Shown: positions 7,484 through 15,907 of the stretch, one piece after another
How the letters are laid out: each line of letters begins with the position of its first letter
Numbering within the stretch: position 1 is the first letter of the stretch
Assembly: GCF_018131075.1 (NCBI RefSeq)
Contig: NZ_JAFCLS010000021.1
Coordinates: 1-64,000 of the forward strand
Source: Bradyrhizobium sp. JYMT SZCCT0428
GTDB lineage: Bacteria > Pseudomonadota > Alphaproteobacteria > Rhizobiales > Xanthobacteraceae
DNA length: 64,000 nt
Reading direction: 5' to 3'
Notes under the pieces: model-generated
What the model was told of the DNA's origin: nothing
The model's input: the letters and a program-made list of their open reading frames with translations, nothing else
Database searches by the model: none
Translations under genes and position numbers: made by a program

Positions 7484-8431
7484 TCAATAGCTGGCGGCCA
7501 TCAGCTTCAGGCGCGGGTAGAGCTTGTCGATCGCCACGATGTCGCTGCGCATTTGCGCGATGATCCAGTCCCTGATCTCGACGGCAACGGGGCGGATCGG
7601 CCGGTTGCGCGGGGTGACGAGTTCGCAGACCCGCCGCGTGCGGACGAGTTTTGCCGACGCCGGCACCAACGCACCGGTCAGCAGCCAATGCGCGACGACG
7701 GTGATCCAGCCGAGCGTCACGCCCTGCCCGAGCAGCGCCGCCTGCACCACGACCGCATAATCCGAAAAGCTCAGCGCCTTGGCCGGACCTGATGCGCCGG
7801 TGAGCGCGCCCGGATATTGCAGCACCCAGTCTTCGGGCGTGTCGGCCAGCTTGATGATGGTGCGCCCTTCGGCAGGCTTGCGCGCAACATTCGTGTCGCG
7901 GTAGCCGGGACTGCAGATCGGCAGCATGACTTCCTTCATGACCAGGGCGCCGCTGGTCTCGGGGTCGTCCTGATCGCGAAACCGCATGCCGACGTCGACG
8001 TTCTCGACCGCCCCGCGCAGCGAGCCCGAGATCAACTGGAACCGGAGGTCGACGTTCGGAAACGCGCGCTGCAGCTTGTCGATGCGCGGCATCAGCCAAT
8101 GGTTGGTGAAGGCCGAGGAGACCGAGAGCGTGACGGTTTCGGTGCCCCGGCGCCGCCGCTCGATCTCGACCAGGCCGCTCTCGATGCTGCGAAAACCGTC
8201 GGTGACGCGGCGATAAAGCAGCTCGCCCTCTTCCGTCAGGGTCGCGCCGCCGGCGGTGCGGTCGAACAGGCGGACCCCGAGATAATCCTCGAAACGTCCC
8301 AGCATCCGGCTGACCGCCGGCTGGGTCACGTTCAGCTCGGCCGCCGCCGCCGTGAAGCTGCCGTTGCGCGCGGCGGCGTCGAAGACGAACAGCGCATTAC
8401 TGGAAGGCAGCATCCGGCGAAGCTCAGGCAT
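7484..8431 (-). CDS. LysR family transcriptional regulator (GcvA-like)
   Basis: A 315-residue LysR protein. The winged HTH is at residues 13-70 (FDAAARNGSFTAAAAELNVTQPAVSRMLGRFE), followed by a linker helix and a substrate-binding effector domain of usual length. The phrase GSFTAAAAELNVTQPAVSR places it near the GcvA/AmpR group, which often regulates amino-acid use. It is divergent from the PotABCD-like operon, and a T-N11-A type dyad (8440-8459) sits 8 bp upstream of its start. The effector is likely the transported amine or amino acid. Confidence 0.85.
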   Translation of the reverse strand: MPELRRMLPSSNALFVFDAAARNGSFTAAAAELNVTQPAVSRMLGRFEDYLGVRLFDRTAGGATLTEEGELLYRRVTDGFRSIESGLVEIERRRRGTETVTLSVSSAFTNHWLMPRIDKLQRAFPNVDLRFQLISGSLRGAVENVDVGMRFRDQDDPETSGALVMKEVMLPICSPGYRDTNVARKPAEGRTIIKLADTPEDWVLQYPGALTGASGPAKALSFSDYAVVVQAALLGQGVTLGWITVVAHWLLTGALVPASAKLVRTRRVCELVTPRNRPIRPVAVEIRDWIIAQMRSDIVAIDKLYPRLKLMAASY

Positions 8432-8439
8432 AACTTCAG

Positions 8440-8459
8440 ATTATGACGCAAGTGATAAT
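8440..8459. promoter_or_regulatory. LysR-box candidate
   Basis: ATTAT, ten bases, ATAAT: a perfect 5-bp dyad with the T-N11-A spacing of LysR recognition sites. It lies directly upstream of the LysR start codon (8431) in the divergent region to the ABC operon. Confidence 0.5.
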
Positions 8460-8612
8460 TTGGCAATTGCCCGGCCGCCCTAATTTTGATTGCCTTGCCG
8501 ATCAAGGAGGCCTGCCGGGAAGCGGAGCATTCCGAGCAAACCACGGTCGGGGAGATTTGCCCAGTCGCGCGGGAAGCGTCCGCCTATAAATTGAGATCAT
8601 GCCAGTTCAACG

Positions 8613-8634
8613 GCCCTTGCGACGAAGCAAGGGC
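8613..8634 (+). promoter_or_regulatory. leader hairpin before ABC operon
   Basis: GCCCTTGC, six bases, GCAAGGGC: a perfect 8-bp stem. It lies in the untranslated leader about 55 bp before the TTG start at 8690. No T-run follows, so it is not a standard terminator. It may stabilise the leader or serve as a binding site. Confidence 0.35.
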
Positions 8635-8689
8635 GGCGGGAAATCGCATTCATGCGGCCAGCGGCGAAGCGCAACAGGAAGGTCGTTCA

Positions 8690-9772
8690 TTGGGCAGCGG
8701 TGTTGAAAGCGTCGAAATCAAGTCCGCGAGCAAGCACTATGGTGCTGTCGTGGCGCTCGACAATGTCACGCTGAGCGTCGCGCCGCGCGAGTTCGTCTCG
8801 CTGCTCGGGCCCTCCGGATCCGGCAAGACCACGCTCCTGGGCCTGCTCGGCGGCTTCATCCAGCCGACTTCCGGTTCGATCCATTTCGGCGAGCGTGACG
8901 TCACGCTGGAGCCGCCGCACAAGCGCAACATCGGCGTCGTGTTCCAGAACTACGCGCTGTTTCCGCATATGAGTGTCGGCGAGAACGTCGCCTTCCCGCT
9001 GCGCGCGCGGCGGCTGCCGAAGGCCGATTGGCCCGCGAAAGTGCGCGGCGCGCTGGCGATGGTCGGCCTCGCCGGTTACGAAGAACGCGGCGTGGCGCAA
9101 CTCTCCGGCGGCCAGCGCCAGCGCGTGGCGCTGGCTCGCGCGATGATCTTCGAGCCGCGTTTGATCCTGATGGATGAGCCGCTTTCCGCGCTCGACAAGC
9201 AGCTGCGGGAATCGATGCAGATCGAGCTGCGCCAGCTCCACAAACGCATCGGCGCCACCATCATCTACGTCACCCACGACCAGCGCGAGGCGCTGACGAT
9301 GAGCGACCGCGTCGCCATTCTCAAGGACGGCCGCCTGATCCAGATCGATAAGCCCGCGCAGCTGCACGATCATCCGGCGGATTCCTTTGTCGCCAGTTTC
9401 ATCGGCGAGGCGAGCCTGTTGCCGGTCCGCCGCATTGATTCCGGCAGCGTGGCGCTCGGCCCCGCCACCCTGCGCAGCGCGAGGGCGATCCCGAACGGCG
9501 ATGCGCTGATGCTGGCGGTGCACAGCGAAAAGCTGCTGATCGACGACGGCGCGGATAATGCCGCGCTCAACCGGCTGACCGGCACCGTCACCGACGTCGT
9601 CTACCAGGGCGAAAGCCTGCGCATTTTCATCGCCCTGCCCGACGGCACCGCGCTCAGCCTGCGCCAGCCGAGCCATCACGAAGCCTATCGCCGCATCCCG
9701 CCCGTCGGCGGCCCCCTCACCGTGACCCTTCACCCGGAGGATACGATCATCGTACCGAAAGCCGCGGAATGA
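8690..9772 (+). CDS. ABC transporter ATPase, spermidine/putrescine (PotA) type
   Basis: A cytoplasmic ATPase of about 360 residues for a type I ABC importer of polyamines or related amines. Walker A is GPSGSGKTT at residues 40-48, the signature is LSGGQRQR, Walker B is LILMDEPLSALD, and the switch His lies in YVTHDQREA. A C-terminal TOBE-like domain follows from about residue 275. I place the start at TTG 8690 because AGGAAGG lies 7 bases upstream and the ATPase fold begins directly after. The open frame extends back to 8486, but that part has no domain. It opens an operon with the HAD hydrolase, flavin oxidase, binding protein and two permeases. Confidence 0.88.
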   Translation: MGSGVESVEIKSASKHYGAVVALDNVTLSVAPREFVSLLGPSGSGKTTLLGLLGGFIQPTSGSIHFGERDVTLEPPHKRNIGVVFQNYALFPHMSVGENVAFPLRARRLPKADWPAKVRGALAMVGLAGYEERGVAQLSGGQRQRVALARAMIFEPRLILMDEPLSALDKQLRESMQIELRQLHKRIGATIIYVTHDQREALTMSDRVAILKDGRLIQIDKPAQLHDHPADSFVASFIGEASLLPVRRIDSGSVALGPATLRSARAIPNGDALMLAVHSEKLLIDDGADNAALNRLTGTVTDVVYQGESLRIFIALPDGTALSLRQPSHHEAYRRIPPVGGPLTVTLHPEDTIIVPKAAE

Positions 9773-9816
9773 ACGTCCACCACCAACGCAGTTCCAACAC
9801 CAGAGAAGAAACGCCC

Positions 9817-10515
9817 ATGTCGTTCAGCAATTTCAAGGTTCTCACTTTCGATGTCGTCGGCACCCTGATCGACTTCGAAACCGGCGTGCTCGACGCCGTC
9901 CGCAAGATATCCGGAAGAAGCGCCGCTGAACTCAGCGACGACAAGATCTTTGCCTCCTACAAGCGCGGCCGCGATGCGCATCCGGAGCGCTCCAGCGAAG
10001 TGATGTTCGACGTCTATCGCTACCTCGCCAAGGAACTCGGGCTGCCGGCCGATGATGCGGCCTGCGACTCTTTCCAACTGGCGGTGCTGCGCTGGCAGCC
10101 GTTTTCGGATTCGGTCGAGGCGCTGAAGCGCCTGCGCACGAAATTCCGGCTGGTCGCGATGACCAACGCCGACCGCGTCGCACTGTCCTGCTACGCCCAC
10201 GCGCTCGGCGATCCCTTCGACGACACCGTCTGTGCCGACGAGACCGGCGTAGCCAAGCCGAACCCGGAATTCTTCGCCTATAATAAAGGGCGGCAATCGG
10301 CCTTCGGCTACAAGCAGTCCGACATCCTGCATGTGGCGCAGAGCCAGCACCACGACATCGGGATCGCGCGAAAACTCGGCTATAAAGTATGCTGGATCGA
10401 GCGCCGCCAGGGCATGGCGGGTTTTGGCGGCACGCCCGAAGTGCCTGAACTGACAAAACCCGATTTTCATTTCGCCACCATGAAAGCCTTCGCCGACGCG
10501 GCGGTCGGGCACTGA
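9817..10515 (+). CDS. HAD hydrolase, 2-haloacid dehalogenase-like
   Basis: A 232-residue HAD subfamily IA protein. The nucleophile Asp lies in FDVVGTLIDFE near residue 12. Motif II is MTNAD, the motif III Lys is in VAKPNPEFF, and the final motif is HVAQSQHHDIGIARKLG with CWIER. In this motif V replaces the second acidic residue of ordinary phosphatases (DxDGT). That change is typical of type II haloacid dehalogenase-like proteins, so phosphatase activity is doubtful. The start at 9817 is favoured over 9769 by a GAGAAG site and domain position. It sits between the ABC ATPase and the flavin oxidase in one operon, so its substrate is probably a breakdown product of the imported compound. Confidence 0.82.
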   Translation: MSFSNFKVLTFDVVGTLIDFETGVLDAVRKISGRSAAELSDDKIFASYKRGRDAHPERSSEVMFDVYRYLAKELGLPADDAACDSFQLAVLRWQPFSDSVEALKRLRTKFRLVAMTNADRVALSCYAHALGDPFDDTVCADETGVAKPNPEFFAYNKGRQSAFGYKQSDILHVAQSQHHDIGIARKLGYKVCWIERRQGMAGFGGTPEVPELTKPDFHFATMKAFADAAVGH

Positions 10516-10528
10516 GGGGCGCGCGGCG

Positions 10529-11836
10529 ATGGCACAAGTCTGGACCCCAATGGCATCGGCGAACTCGCTGTGGGCGAGTACGGCGACGCCGTTGCGGACC
10601 TTTCCCGTGCTGTCAGGCGCGGTTCAGGCTGACGTCGTGATCATCGGCGCCGGCTATACCGGGCTCTCCGCCGCGCATCATATCGCCAAGAACGGCCTCG
10701 CGCCGGTCGTGCTCGAAGCCAACCGTCCGGGCTGGGGCGCCAGCGGCCGCAACGGCGGTGTCATCACCGCAAAATTCCGGCAATCGTTCCGCGGCATCGA
10801 TGCGGCCCATGGCCGCGCGATGGCCAAGCGCATGTACGAGATCGCGTATGAATCGACCGAGATCGTCGAGGAACTGGTTTCCGAATTCGGCATCACCAGT
10901 GCGCGGCTGACGCGCACCGGACAGGTCAAGGCCGCGCATAACCACGCGACGCTGAAGGCCGCGATCGATGAAGCCGAATGGATGAAGCGCGAGATGGGCG
11001 ATGCCGATGTCCGGATCCTCGACGCCCATGAAGTGCGCGAGGAAACCGGCTCAAAGGCGTTCGTCGGCGGCGTGCTCAATCCGGGCTCCGGCGGCATCCA
11101 TCCGCTGAACTACCTGCATGGCCTCGCCGAAGGACTCGCGGCGCGCGGTGTCGCTATCTATCAGGAAAGCCCGGCGCTGCGGATACGGCGCGAGAACGGG
11201 CGCGTCGTCGTTGAAACGCCGCAAGGCACGGTGCGCGCGCGGCAAGTCATCATCGCCACCAACAGCTATTCCGACCTGACCGACGCGACGCGCCATATGC
11301 AGCACACTTTGGTGCCGTTCCGCAGCGCCATCATCGCCACCGACCGATTGCCGCATAACCTCGCAGGCAGCCTGATGCCGACCGGGCGAACCTATACCGA
11401 GACCAAGCGCATGATGCGCTGGTTCCGCATGGTCGACGATCGCGTGATCTTCGGCGGCCGCGGCGCCTTCGGCAAACAGGATTCGGAAGCTGCCTTCGAC
11501 GCGCTGCGCAAGGCCATGGTCGGCATTTTCCCGGAACTGAGCGACACACCGCTGGGATTCAAATGGTCGGGCCTCGTCGGCATGACGCTGGATTCCATGC
11601 CGCATATCGGCCGGCTCAACGACCACACCCTGTTCTCGATGGGCTACAACGGCGCCGGCGTCGCGATGTCCAGCCTGATGGGGCGTTATCTCGCGGCCTT
11701 CGTGCGCGGCGAGCAGCCTGATGTCGGCCTGCTCGATGCCAGCCGCCTCAAGGTCATTCCATTTTATCCGCTGCGTGAACCGGCCGTCCGAATGGTGGCC
11801 GGCTGGTATCAGTTTTTGGACGCGATCGGGCAATAG
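10529..11836 (+). CDS. FAD-dependent amine oxidoreductase (PuuB/OrdL-like)
   Basis: A 435-residue DAO-superfamily flavoenzyme. The dinucleotide motif GAGYTGLSAAHH is near residue 36, and GWGASGRNGG near 69 is typical of gamma-glutamylputrescine oxidase and related secondary-amine oxidases. C-terminal GYNGAGVAMSSLMGR completes the FAD site. It would oxidise an amine or N-substituted amino acid to an aldehyde or imine with release of hydrogen peroxide. It lies 13 bp behind the HAD gene and 39 bp before the binding protein, in the same transcript. No gamma-glutamyl-amine ligase is present in the window, so the complete Puu pathway is not shown. Confidence 0.85.
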   Translation: MAQVWTPMASANSLWASTATPLRTFPVLSGAVQADVVIIGAGYTGLSAAHHIAKNGLAPVVLEANRPGWGASGRNGGVITAKFRQSFRGIDAAHGRAMAKRMYEIAYESTEIVEELVSEFGITSARLTRTGQVKAAHNHATLKAAIDEAEWMKREMGDADVRILDAHEVREETGSKAFVGGVLNPGSGGIHPLNYLHGLAEGLAARGVAIYQESPALRIRRENGRVVVETPQGTVRARQVIIATNSYSDLTDATRHMQHTLVPFRSAIIATDRLPHNLAGSLMPTGRTYTETKRMMRWFRMVDDRVIFGGRGAFGKQDSEAAFDALRKAMVGIFPELSDTPLGFKWSGLVGMTLDSMPHIGRLNDHTLFSMGYNGAGVAMSSLMGRYLAAFVRGEQPDVGLLDASRLKVIPFYPLREPAVRMVAGWYQFLDAIGQ

Positions 11837-11875
11837 CAACGCAAAGGCCCGGTCATAACAGGAGGGGAACGTAAA

Positions 11876-12940
11876 ATGGCAGTTGCTTCCAACACAGGAC
11901 TAGGACGCGCGTTGTTCGGCGCAGCGCTCGGGCTCTTCGCGTCAACCAGCATCGCAGCCAACGCCGCCGAGCAGATCACCTTCGTGTCGCAGGGCGGCGC
12001 CTATCAGAAGGCGCAGACGGTTGCGATCCTCGATCCCTCGGCCAAGAAGCTCGGCATCACCATCAACCAGGACAGCATTCCCGACGCCTGGCCGGTGATC
12101 AAATCGCAGGTCGCCAGCGGCAAGCCGATCTGGGACGTGGTCGACGTTCCGACCGGCTATTGCCTGCGCGGCGGCGAACAGGGACTGATCGAAAAACTCG
12201 ATTTCTCCAAGATTCCCAATGCCGCCGCCATGCCGGAAGCCTATCGCAATCCGTATTCGGTGGCGTACGAGTTCTATTCCAGCGTTCTGGCCTACAGCCA
12301 GAAGAAATATCCTGATGGCGCCACGCCGAACAGCTGGGCCGACTTCTGGGACGTGAAGAAATTCCCCGGCCGTCGCGCGCTGCGCAACCACCCCATTGCG
12401 ACGCTGGAAGCAGCGCTGATGGCCGACGGCGTCGCGCCGGACAAGCTCTATCCGCTCGACGTTGACCGCGCCTTCAAGAAGCTCGAGGAGATCAAGCCCA
12501 ACATCACGGTGTGGTGGACCTCGGGCGCGCAATCCGCGCAGCTCCTGAACGACGGCGAGGTCGACATGGTGATGGCCTGGAACGGCCGCGTCAGCGCGCT
12601 GACCAAGGAAGGCGCCAAGGTCGCCTATACCTATAACCAGGGCATCCTGCAGAGCACCTCGCTCTGCATCCTCAAGGGCGCGCCGAACCTGGCAACGGCG
12701 GTCAAGTTCCTCAACGAGGCCGTCGACCCCGTCCATCAGGCCAATCTGCCGCTGCACATCGATTACGGCCCGGCGAACCCGAAGGCGTTCGATACCGGCG
12801 TGGTCAAACCGGAGCGCGTCGCGCAGCTGCCGAGCGCGCCTGACAACGCCAAGAAGCAGGCGCTGATGTCCTATGCGTGGTGGGCGTCGCCGGACGGCGA
12901 AGCCGCCGAGAAGCGCTGGGTCTCGTTCGTACAGAAATAG
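11876..12940 (+). CDS. ABC transporter substrate-binding protein, PotD type
   Basis: A 354-residue periplasmic binding protein. A Sec signal peptide ends near residue 31 (IAANA then AEQITF). The mature part has the family layout FVSQGGAYQ ... VWDVVDVPTGY ... WNGRVSALT. It delivers an amine or amino-acid derivative to the permeases that follow. An AGGAGG-like site precedes the ATG. A strong hairpin (12954-12984) directly follows the gene and may keep binding-protein mRNA more abundant than the downstream permease part. Confidence 0.88.
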   Translation: MAVASNTGLGRALFGAALGLFASTSIAANAAEQITFVSQGGAYQKAQTVAILDPSAKKLGITINQDSIPDAWPVIKSQVASGKPIWDVVDVPTGYCLRGGEQGLIEKLDFSKIPNAAAMPEAYRNPYSVAYEFYSSVLAYSQKKYPDGATPNSWADFWDVKKFPGRRALRNHPIATLEAALMADGVAPDKLYPLDVDRAFKKLEEIKPNITVWWTSGAQSAQLLNDGEVDMVMAWNGRVSALTKEGAKVAYTYNQGILQSTSLCILKGAPNLATAVKFLNEAVDPVHQANLPLHIDYGPANPKAFDTGVVKPERVAQLPSAPDNAKKQALMSYAWWASPDGEAAEKRWVSFVQK

Positions 12941-12953
12941 GCGGAAATAATCC

Positions 12954-12984
12954 GGAGCGGGGTTCGACCGGCGCACCCCGCTCC
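12954..12984 (+). terminator. intercistronic hairpin after PotD-like gene
   Basis: GGAGCGGGGT (12954-12963) pairs perfectly with ACCCCGCTCC (12975-12984) around an 11-base loop. It lies 14 bp past the binding-protein stop and 30 bp before the permease start. No T-run follows. It is best read as an mRNA-stabilising or partial-termination hairpin. Confidence 0.6.
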
Positions 12985-13013
12985 AGCCATCTGGCAATGA
13001 CAGGAACACGGCA

Positions 13014-13883
13014 TTGACCCATTCCACACCAGACCTCTCGTTGCGTCACCATCGCCGCGAACAGGGCCTGATGCTGGCATTGGCGTCGCCGGCGCTGCTG
13101 GTGATCCTGCTCTTGATCGTGCTTCCGGTTGGCTGGCTCGCCTGGCAATCGATCTATCATGACGGCTTCACGCTGGAGAACTACCGCCGCATCTTCAGCG
13201 AAGCCATCTACTGGCGCAGCTTCTCGCTGACCTTCCAGATCAGCCTGCTGGTGACGGTGCTGGCGCTGCTGCTCGGCTATCCCATCGCCTATGCCGCCAG
13301 CGTGGTGCCGAAGGGATGGAGCGTATTGATTCTGGCGCTGGTGATCCTGCCGTTCTGGACCAGCGTCCTGGTGCGCGCCTATGCCTGGCTGGCGCTGCTG
13401 CAGCGGACCGGGGTGGTCAACCAGTTCCTGCAATATCTCGGGGTCATCGACGAGCCGCTGGCGCTGGTGCACAATACCTTCGGCACTGTCGTGGCGACCG
13501 TGCATATCCTGCTGCCGTTCATGGTGCTGCCGCTCTACGCCACCATGCAGAAGATCCCGCACGATTTGATGCAGGCGGGCGCCAGCCTCGGCGGCAGCCC
13601 TTCGCACACGTTCTGGCGGATCTTCCTGCCGCTGTCGCTGCCCGGCGTGCTCGCCGGCACGACCTTGGTGTTCGTGCTGTGCCTCGGCTTCTACATTACG
13701 CCCGAACTGCTCGGCGGCGGCCGTACCGTGATGGTGTCCCTGCTGGTCAGCCGCAATGTCGAACTCTACGACCAATGGGGCGCCGCAAGCGCCGTCGGTG
13801 TGGTGCTGCTGCTCAGCGTTCTCGTCATTTTCCTCATCGTCGGCCGGTTCATTCCGCTCGACCGCATCCTGGGGCAAAAATGA
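13014..13883 (+). CDS. ABC transporter permease, PotB type
   Basis: A 289-residue inner-membrane permease with about six hydrophobic helices. The first follows residue 20 (MLALASPALLVILLLIVLPV). The EAA loop that contacts the ATPase is visible as DLMQAGASLGGSPSHTFWRIFLPLSLPG near residues 185-215. The start is TTG 13014 with AGGA upstream. Its stop overlaps the next gene's start in an ATGA junction, so the two permeases are translationally coupled. Confidence 0.87.
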   Translation: MTHSTPDLSLRHHRREQGLMLALASPALLVILLLIVLPVGWLAWQSIYHDGFTLENYRRIFSEAIYWRSFSLTFQISLLVTVLALLLGYPIAYAASVVPKGWSVLILALVILPFWTSVLVRAYAWLALLQRTGVVNQFLQYLGVIDEPLALVHNTFGTVVATVHILLPFMVLPLYATMQKIPHDLMQAGASLGGSPSHTFWRIFLPLSLPGVLAGTTLVFVLCLGFYITPELLGGGRTVMVSLLVSRNVELYDQWGAASAVGVVLLLSVLVIFLIVGRFIPLDRILGQK

Positions 13884-14665
13884 AAACGTTCTCGCTGCCC
13901 CGCATCGTCTTCGTCGTGTTCTGCGCGCTGGTGCTGCTGTATCTGATCCTGCCGGTGCTGATCATCGTGCCGATGTCGTTTTCGAGCACCCGCTTCCTGA
14001 CCTTCCCGCCGCCATCGCTGTCGCTGCGCTGGTATGAGGAATACATTGGCAATGCCGCCTGGATGCAGGCGACCCGCGTCACCTTCGCGGTGGCCGCACT
14101 CACCGTCCTGATTGCAACGCCGCTCGGCGTCGCCGCCGCCTACGCCATCAGTAACTCGAAAATGCGCATCATGCGCATCGTCCACATGATGCTCATGCTG
14201 CCGTTGGTGGTGCCGATCATCATCACGGCGGTCGGCATCTTCTTTGTCTATGCCAAGATCGGACTGGTGGCGACGATGTCGGGACTGGTGCTCGCCAATG
14301 TCATGCTCGGCCTGCCCTATGTCATCACGTCAGTGGTCGCCGGCCTGCAGAGCTTCGATCCGGCGCAGGAGATGGTTGCGCGCAGCCTCGGCATGAACCG
14401 CCTGCGCAGCTTCTTCGCCGTCACGCTACCGCAGATCAAGGCCAGCGTGCTGACCGGCGCCATCTTCGCCTTCATCTCGGCGATGGACGAGACGGTCGTC
14501 GGCCTGTTCATATCAGGCGGCCAGTACCAGCCGCTGACAAAACGGATGTTCACCGCGCTGCGCGACGAGATCGATCCGACGATCGCCGCGATCAGCACGC
14601 TGATGACGGCGGCCTCGTTCTTGCTGGTGCTGATCGCCAGCACGCGGCAGAAGAAGAGCGGCTGA
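13880..14665 (+). CDS. ABC transporter permease, PotC type
   Basis: A 261-residue membrane permease, partner of the PotB-type protein. The hydrophobic N-terminal helix (IVFVVFCALVLLYLILPV) is followed by further helices and the EAA loop AQEMVARSLGMNRLRSFFAVTLPQ near residue 170. The ATG at 13880 overlaps the preceding stop by four bases. The open frame runs upstream to 13316, but that stretch is out-of-frame shadow of the PotB gene. It is the last gene of this operon and converges on the M24 peptidase gene 5 bp away. Confidence 0.87.
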   Translation: MKTFSLPRIVFVVFCALVLLYLILPVLIIVPMSFSSTRFLTFPPPSLSLRWYEEYIGNAAWMQATRVTFAVAALTVLIATPLGVAAAYAISNSKMRIMRIVHMMLMLPLVVPIIITAVGIFFVYAKIGLVATMSGLVLANVMLGLPYVITSVVAGLQSFDPAQEMVARSLGMNRLRSFFAVTLPQIKASVLTGAIFAFISAMDETVVGLFISGGQYQPLTKRMFTALRDEIDPTIAAISTLMTAASFLLVLIASTRQKKSG

Positions 14666-14670
14666 AGGCG

Positions 14671-15891
14671 TTATTTCTCCAGACCGAAGGGATCGTCGAC
14701 CGAATGGGCCGGCTGGGTGAACCAGCGCGCGCCGGTTTCGGTGATGACCATGTGGTCCTCGAGCCGGACGCCGAATTCGCCGTAGATGCAGATGGTCGGC
14801 TCGTTGGAAAACGTCATGCCGGGCTTCAATACGGTCCTGTCGCCCTTCACGAGATAGGGCCATTCGTGCACGTCGAGGCCGATGCCGTGGCCCGTGCGGT
14901 GCGGCAGGCCCGGCGTGGCATAGCCGGGGCCGAAGCCGGCGCCGTTGATGACGCCGCGGGCCGCGATGTCGATATCCTCGCAGCGGTTGCCCGGCTTGGC
15001 GGCGGCAAAGCCGGCGGCCTGCGCCTCCTTCTCCAGGTTCCAGACGTCGCGCTGGCGCTTGCTCGGCTCGCCGAACACGTAGGAACGCGTGATGTCGGAG
15101 AGATAGCCATCGACCGGCGCGCCGGTGTCGATCAGGATCATGTCGCCCTCCTTCAGCACTTGCGGATACGGCACGCCGTGCGGATACGCGGTGGCCTCGC
15201 CGAACAGCACCGCGTTGAACGGCGGATCGCCTTCCGAGCCGAGCTTGCGGTGCGCGGCGGTGAGGAAGGCCTGCACTTCCGTGGTGGTGATGCCTTCGCG
15301 CATGATGCGGGCAGCCAGCCTGTGGGCTTCGAGCGTGATGTTCTTGGCCGTCTGCATCAGCGCGAGCTCCTGCTCGGACTTGATCATGCGGCATCCGGCG
15401 GTCACGTCGATCGAATTGATGAAGGTGTAGGCGTTGCCGGCGCGGCGCAGCCCGTCAAAGGTGAAAAACGGCGTCGCCTCATCGACCGCGATGGTGCCGG
15501 AGGGATAGCCGAGTGAACGCACGGTCTCGGTGACGGTGGCGGTCGGATCCTCGTCCTCCTCCCAGACCGCGATCTTTTCGCCGAACGAGGTCATGGTCTT
15601 GAGTTTCTCGACCTCGAAGGCCGGCGAGATATAGACGATCTCGCCCTTGGCCGGCAGCACTGCGCTGTGCATGCGCTCGGTGCGGCGGAACTTCAATCCG
15701 GTGAAATAGGTCATGCTCGAGGAGACATCGAGATAGAGCGCGTCGATGCCCTTCTCGCGCATGATGGCCTGGGCGCGCGCGATACGCTGCAGCCGCTCCT
15801 CGACGCCGATCGGCGGCACGTCGCCGCGCATGTTCTTGATTGCGGCGAGTTCCGCCTCCGCGGTCGAACCGCCAACACCAACCGTCATCAC
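14671..15891 (-). CDS. M24 family metallopeptidase (Xaa-Pro dipeptidase/creatinase-like)
   Basis: A 406-residue pita-bread-fold enzyme. The five metal ligands of M24 peptidases are present: Asp255 (LIDTGAPVDGY), Asp266 (LSDITR), His335 (HRTGHGIGLDVHE), Glu364 (SNEPTI) and Glu378 (RLEDH). It therefore should be a dinuclear metal hydrolase such as a prolidase, rather than a metal-free creatinase. It is the last gene of a minus-strand operon with a polyamine-type transporter and two amidohydrolases, so it probably cleaves the imported compound or an intermediate. Proline dipeptides or ectoine-like compounds (DoeA is in this fold) are possible substrates; sequence does not choose. Confidence 0.86.
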   Translation of the reverse strand: MMTVGVGGSTAEAELAAIKNMRGDVPPIGVEERLQRIARAQAIMREKGIDALYLDVSSSMTYFTGLKFRRTERMHSAVLPAKGEIVYISPAFEVEKLKTMTSFGEKIAVWEEDEDPTATVTETVRSLGYPSGTIAVDEATPFFTFDGLRRAGNAYTFINSIDVTAGCRMIKSEQELALMQTAKNITLEAHRLAARIMREGITTTEVQAFLTAAHRKLGSEGDPPFNAVLFGEATAYPHGVPYPQVLKEGDMILIDTGAPVDGYLSDITRSYVFGEPSKRQRDVWNLEKEAQAAGFAAAKPGNRCEDIDIAARGVINGAGFGPGYATPGLPHRTGHGIGLDVHEWPYLVKGDRTVLKPGMTFSNEPTICIYGEFGVRLEDHMVITETGARWFTQPAHSVDDPFGLEK

Positions 15892-15907
15892 AAGTCCCTT
15901 TCAGTTA

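Noticed and set aside
13316..13879. Upstream extension of the PotC-type permease frame
   Set aside because: The stretch is out-of-frame sequence of the PotB gene; the ATGA junction at 13880 gives the true start.
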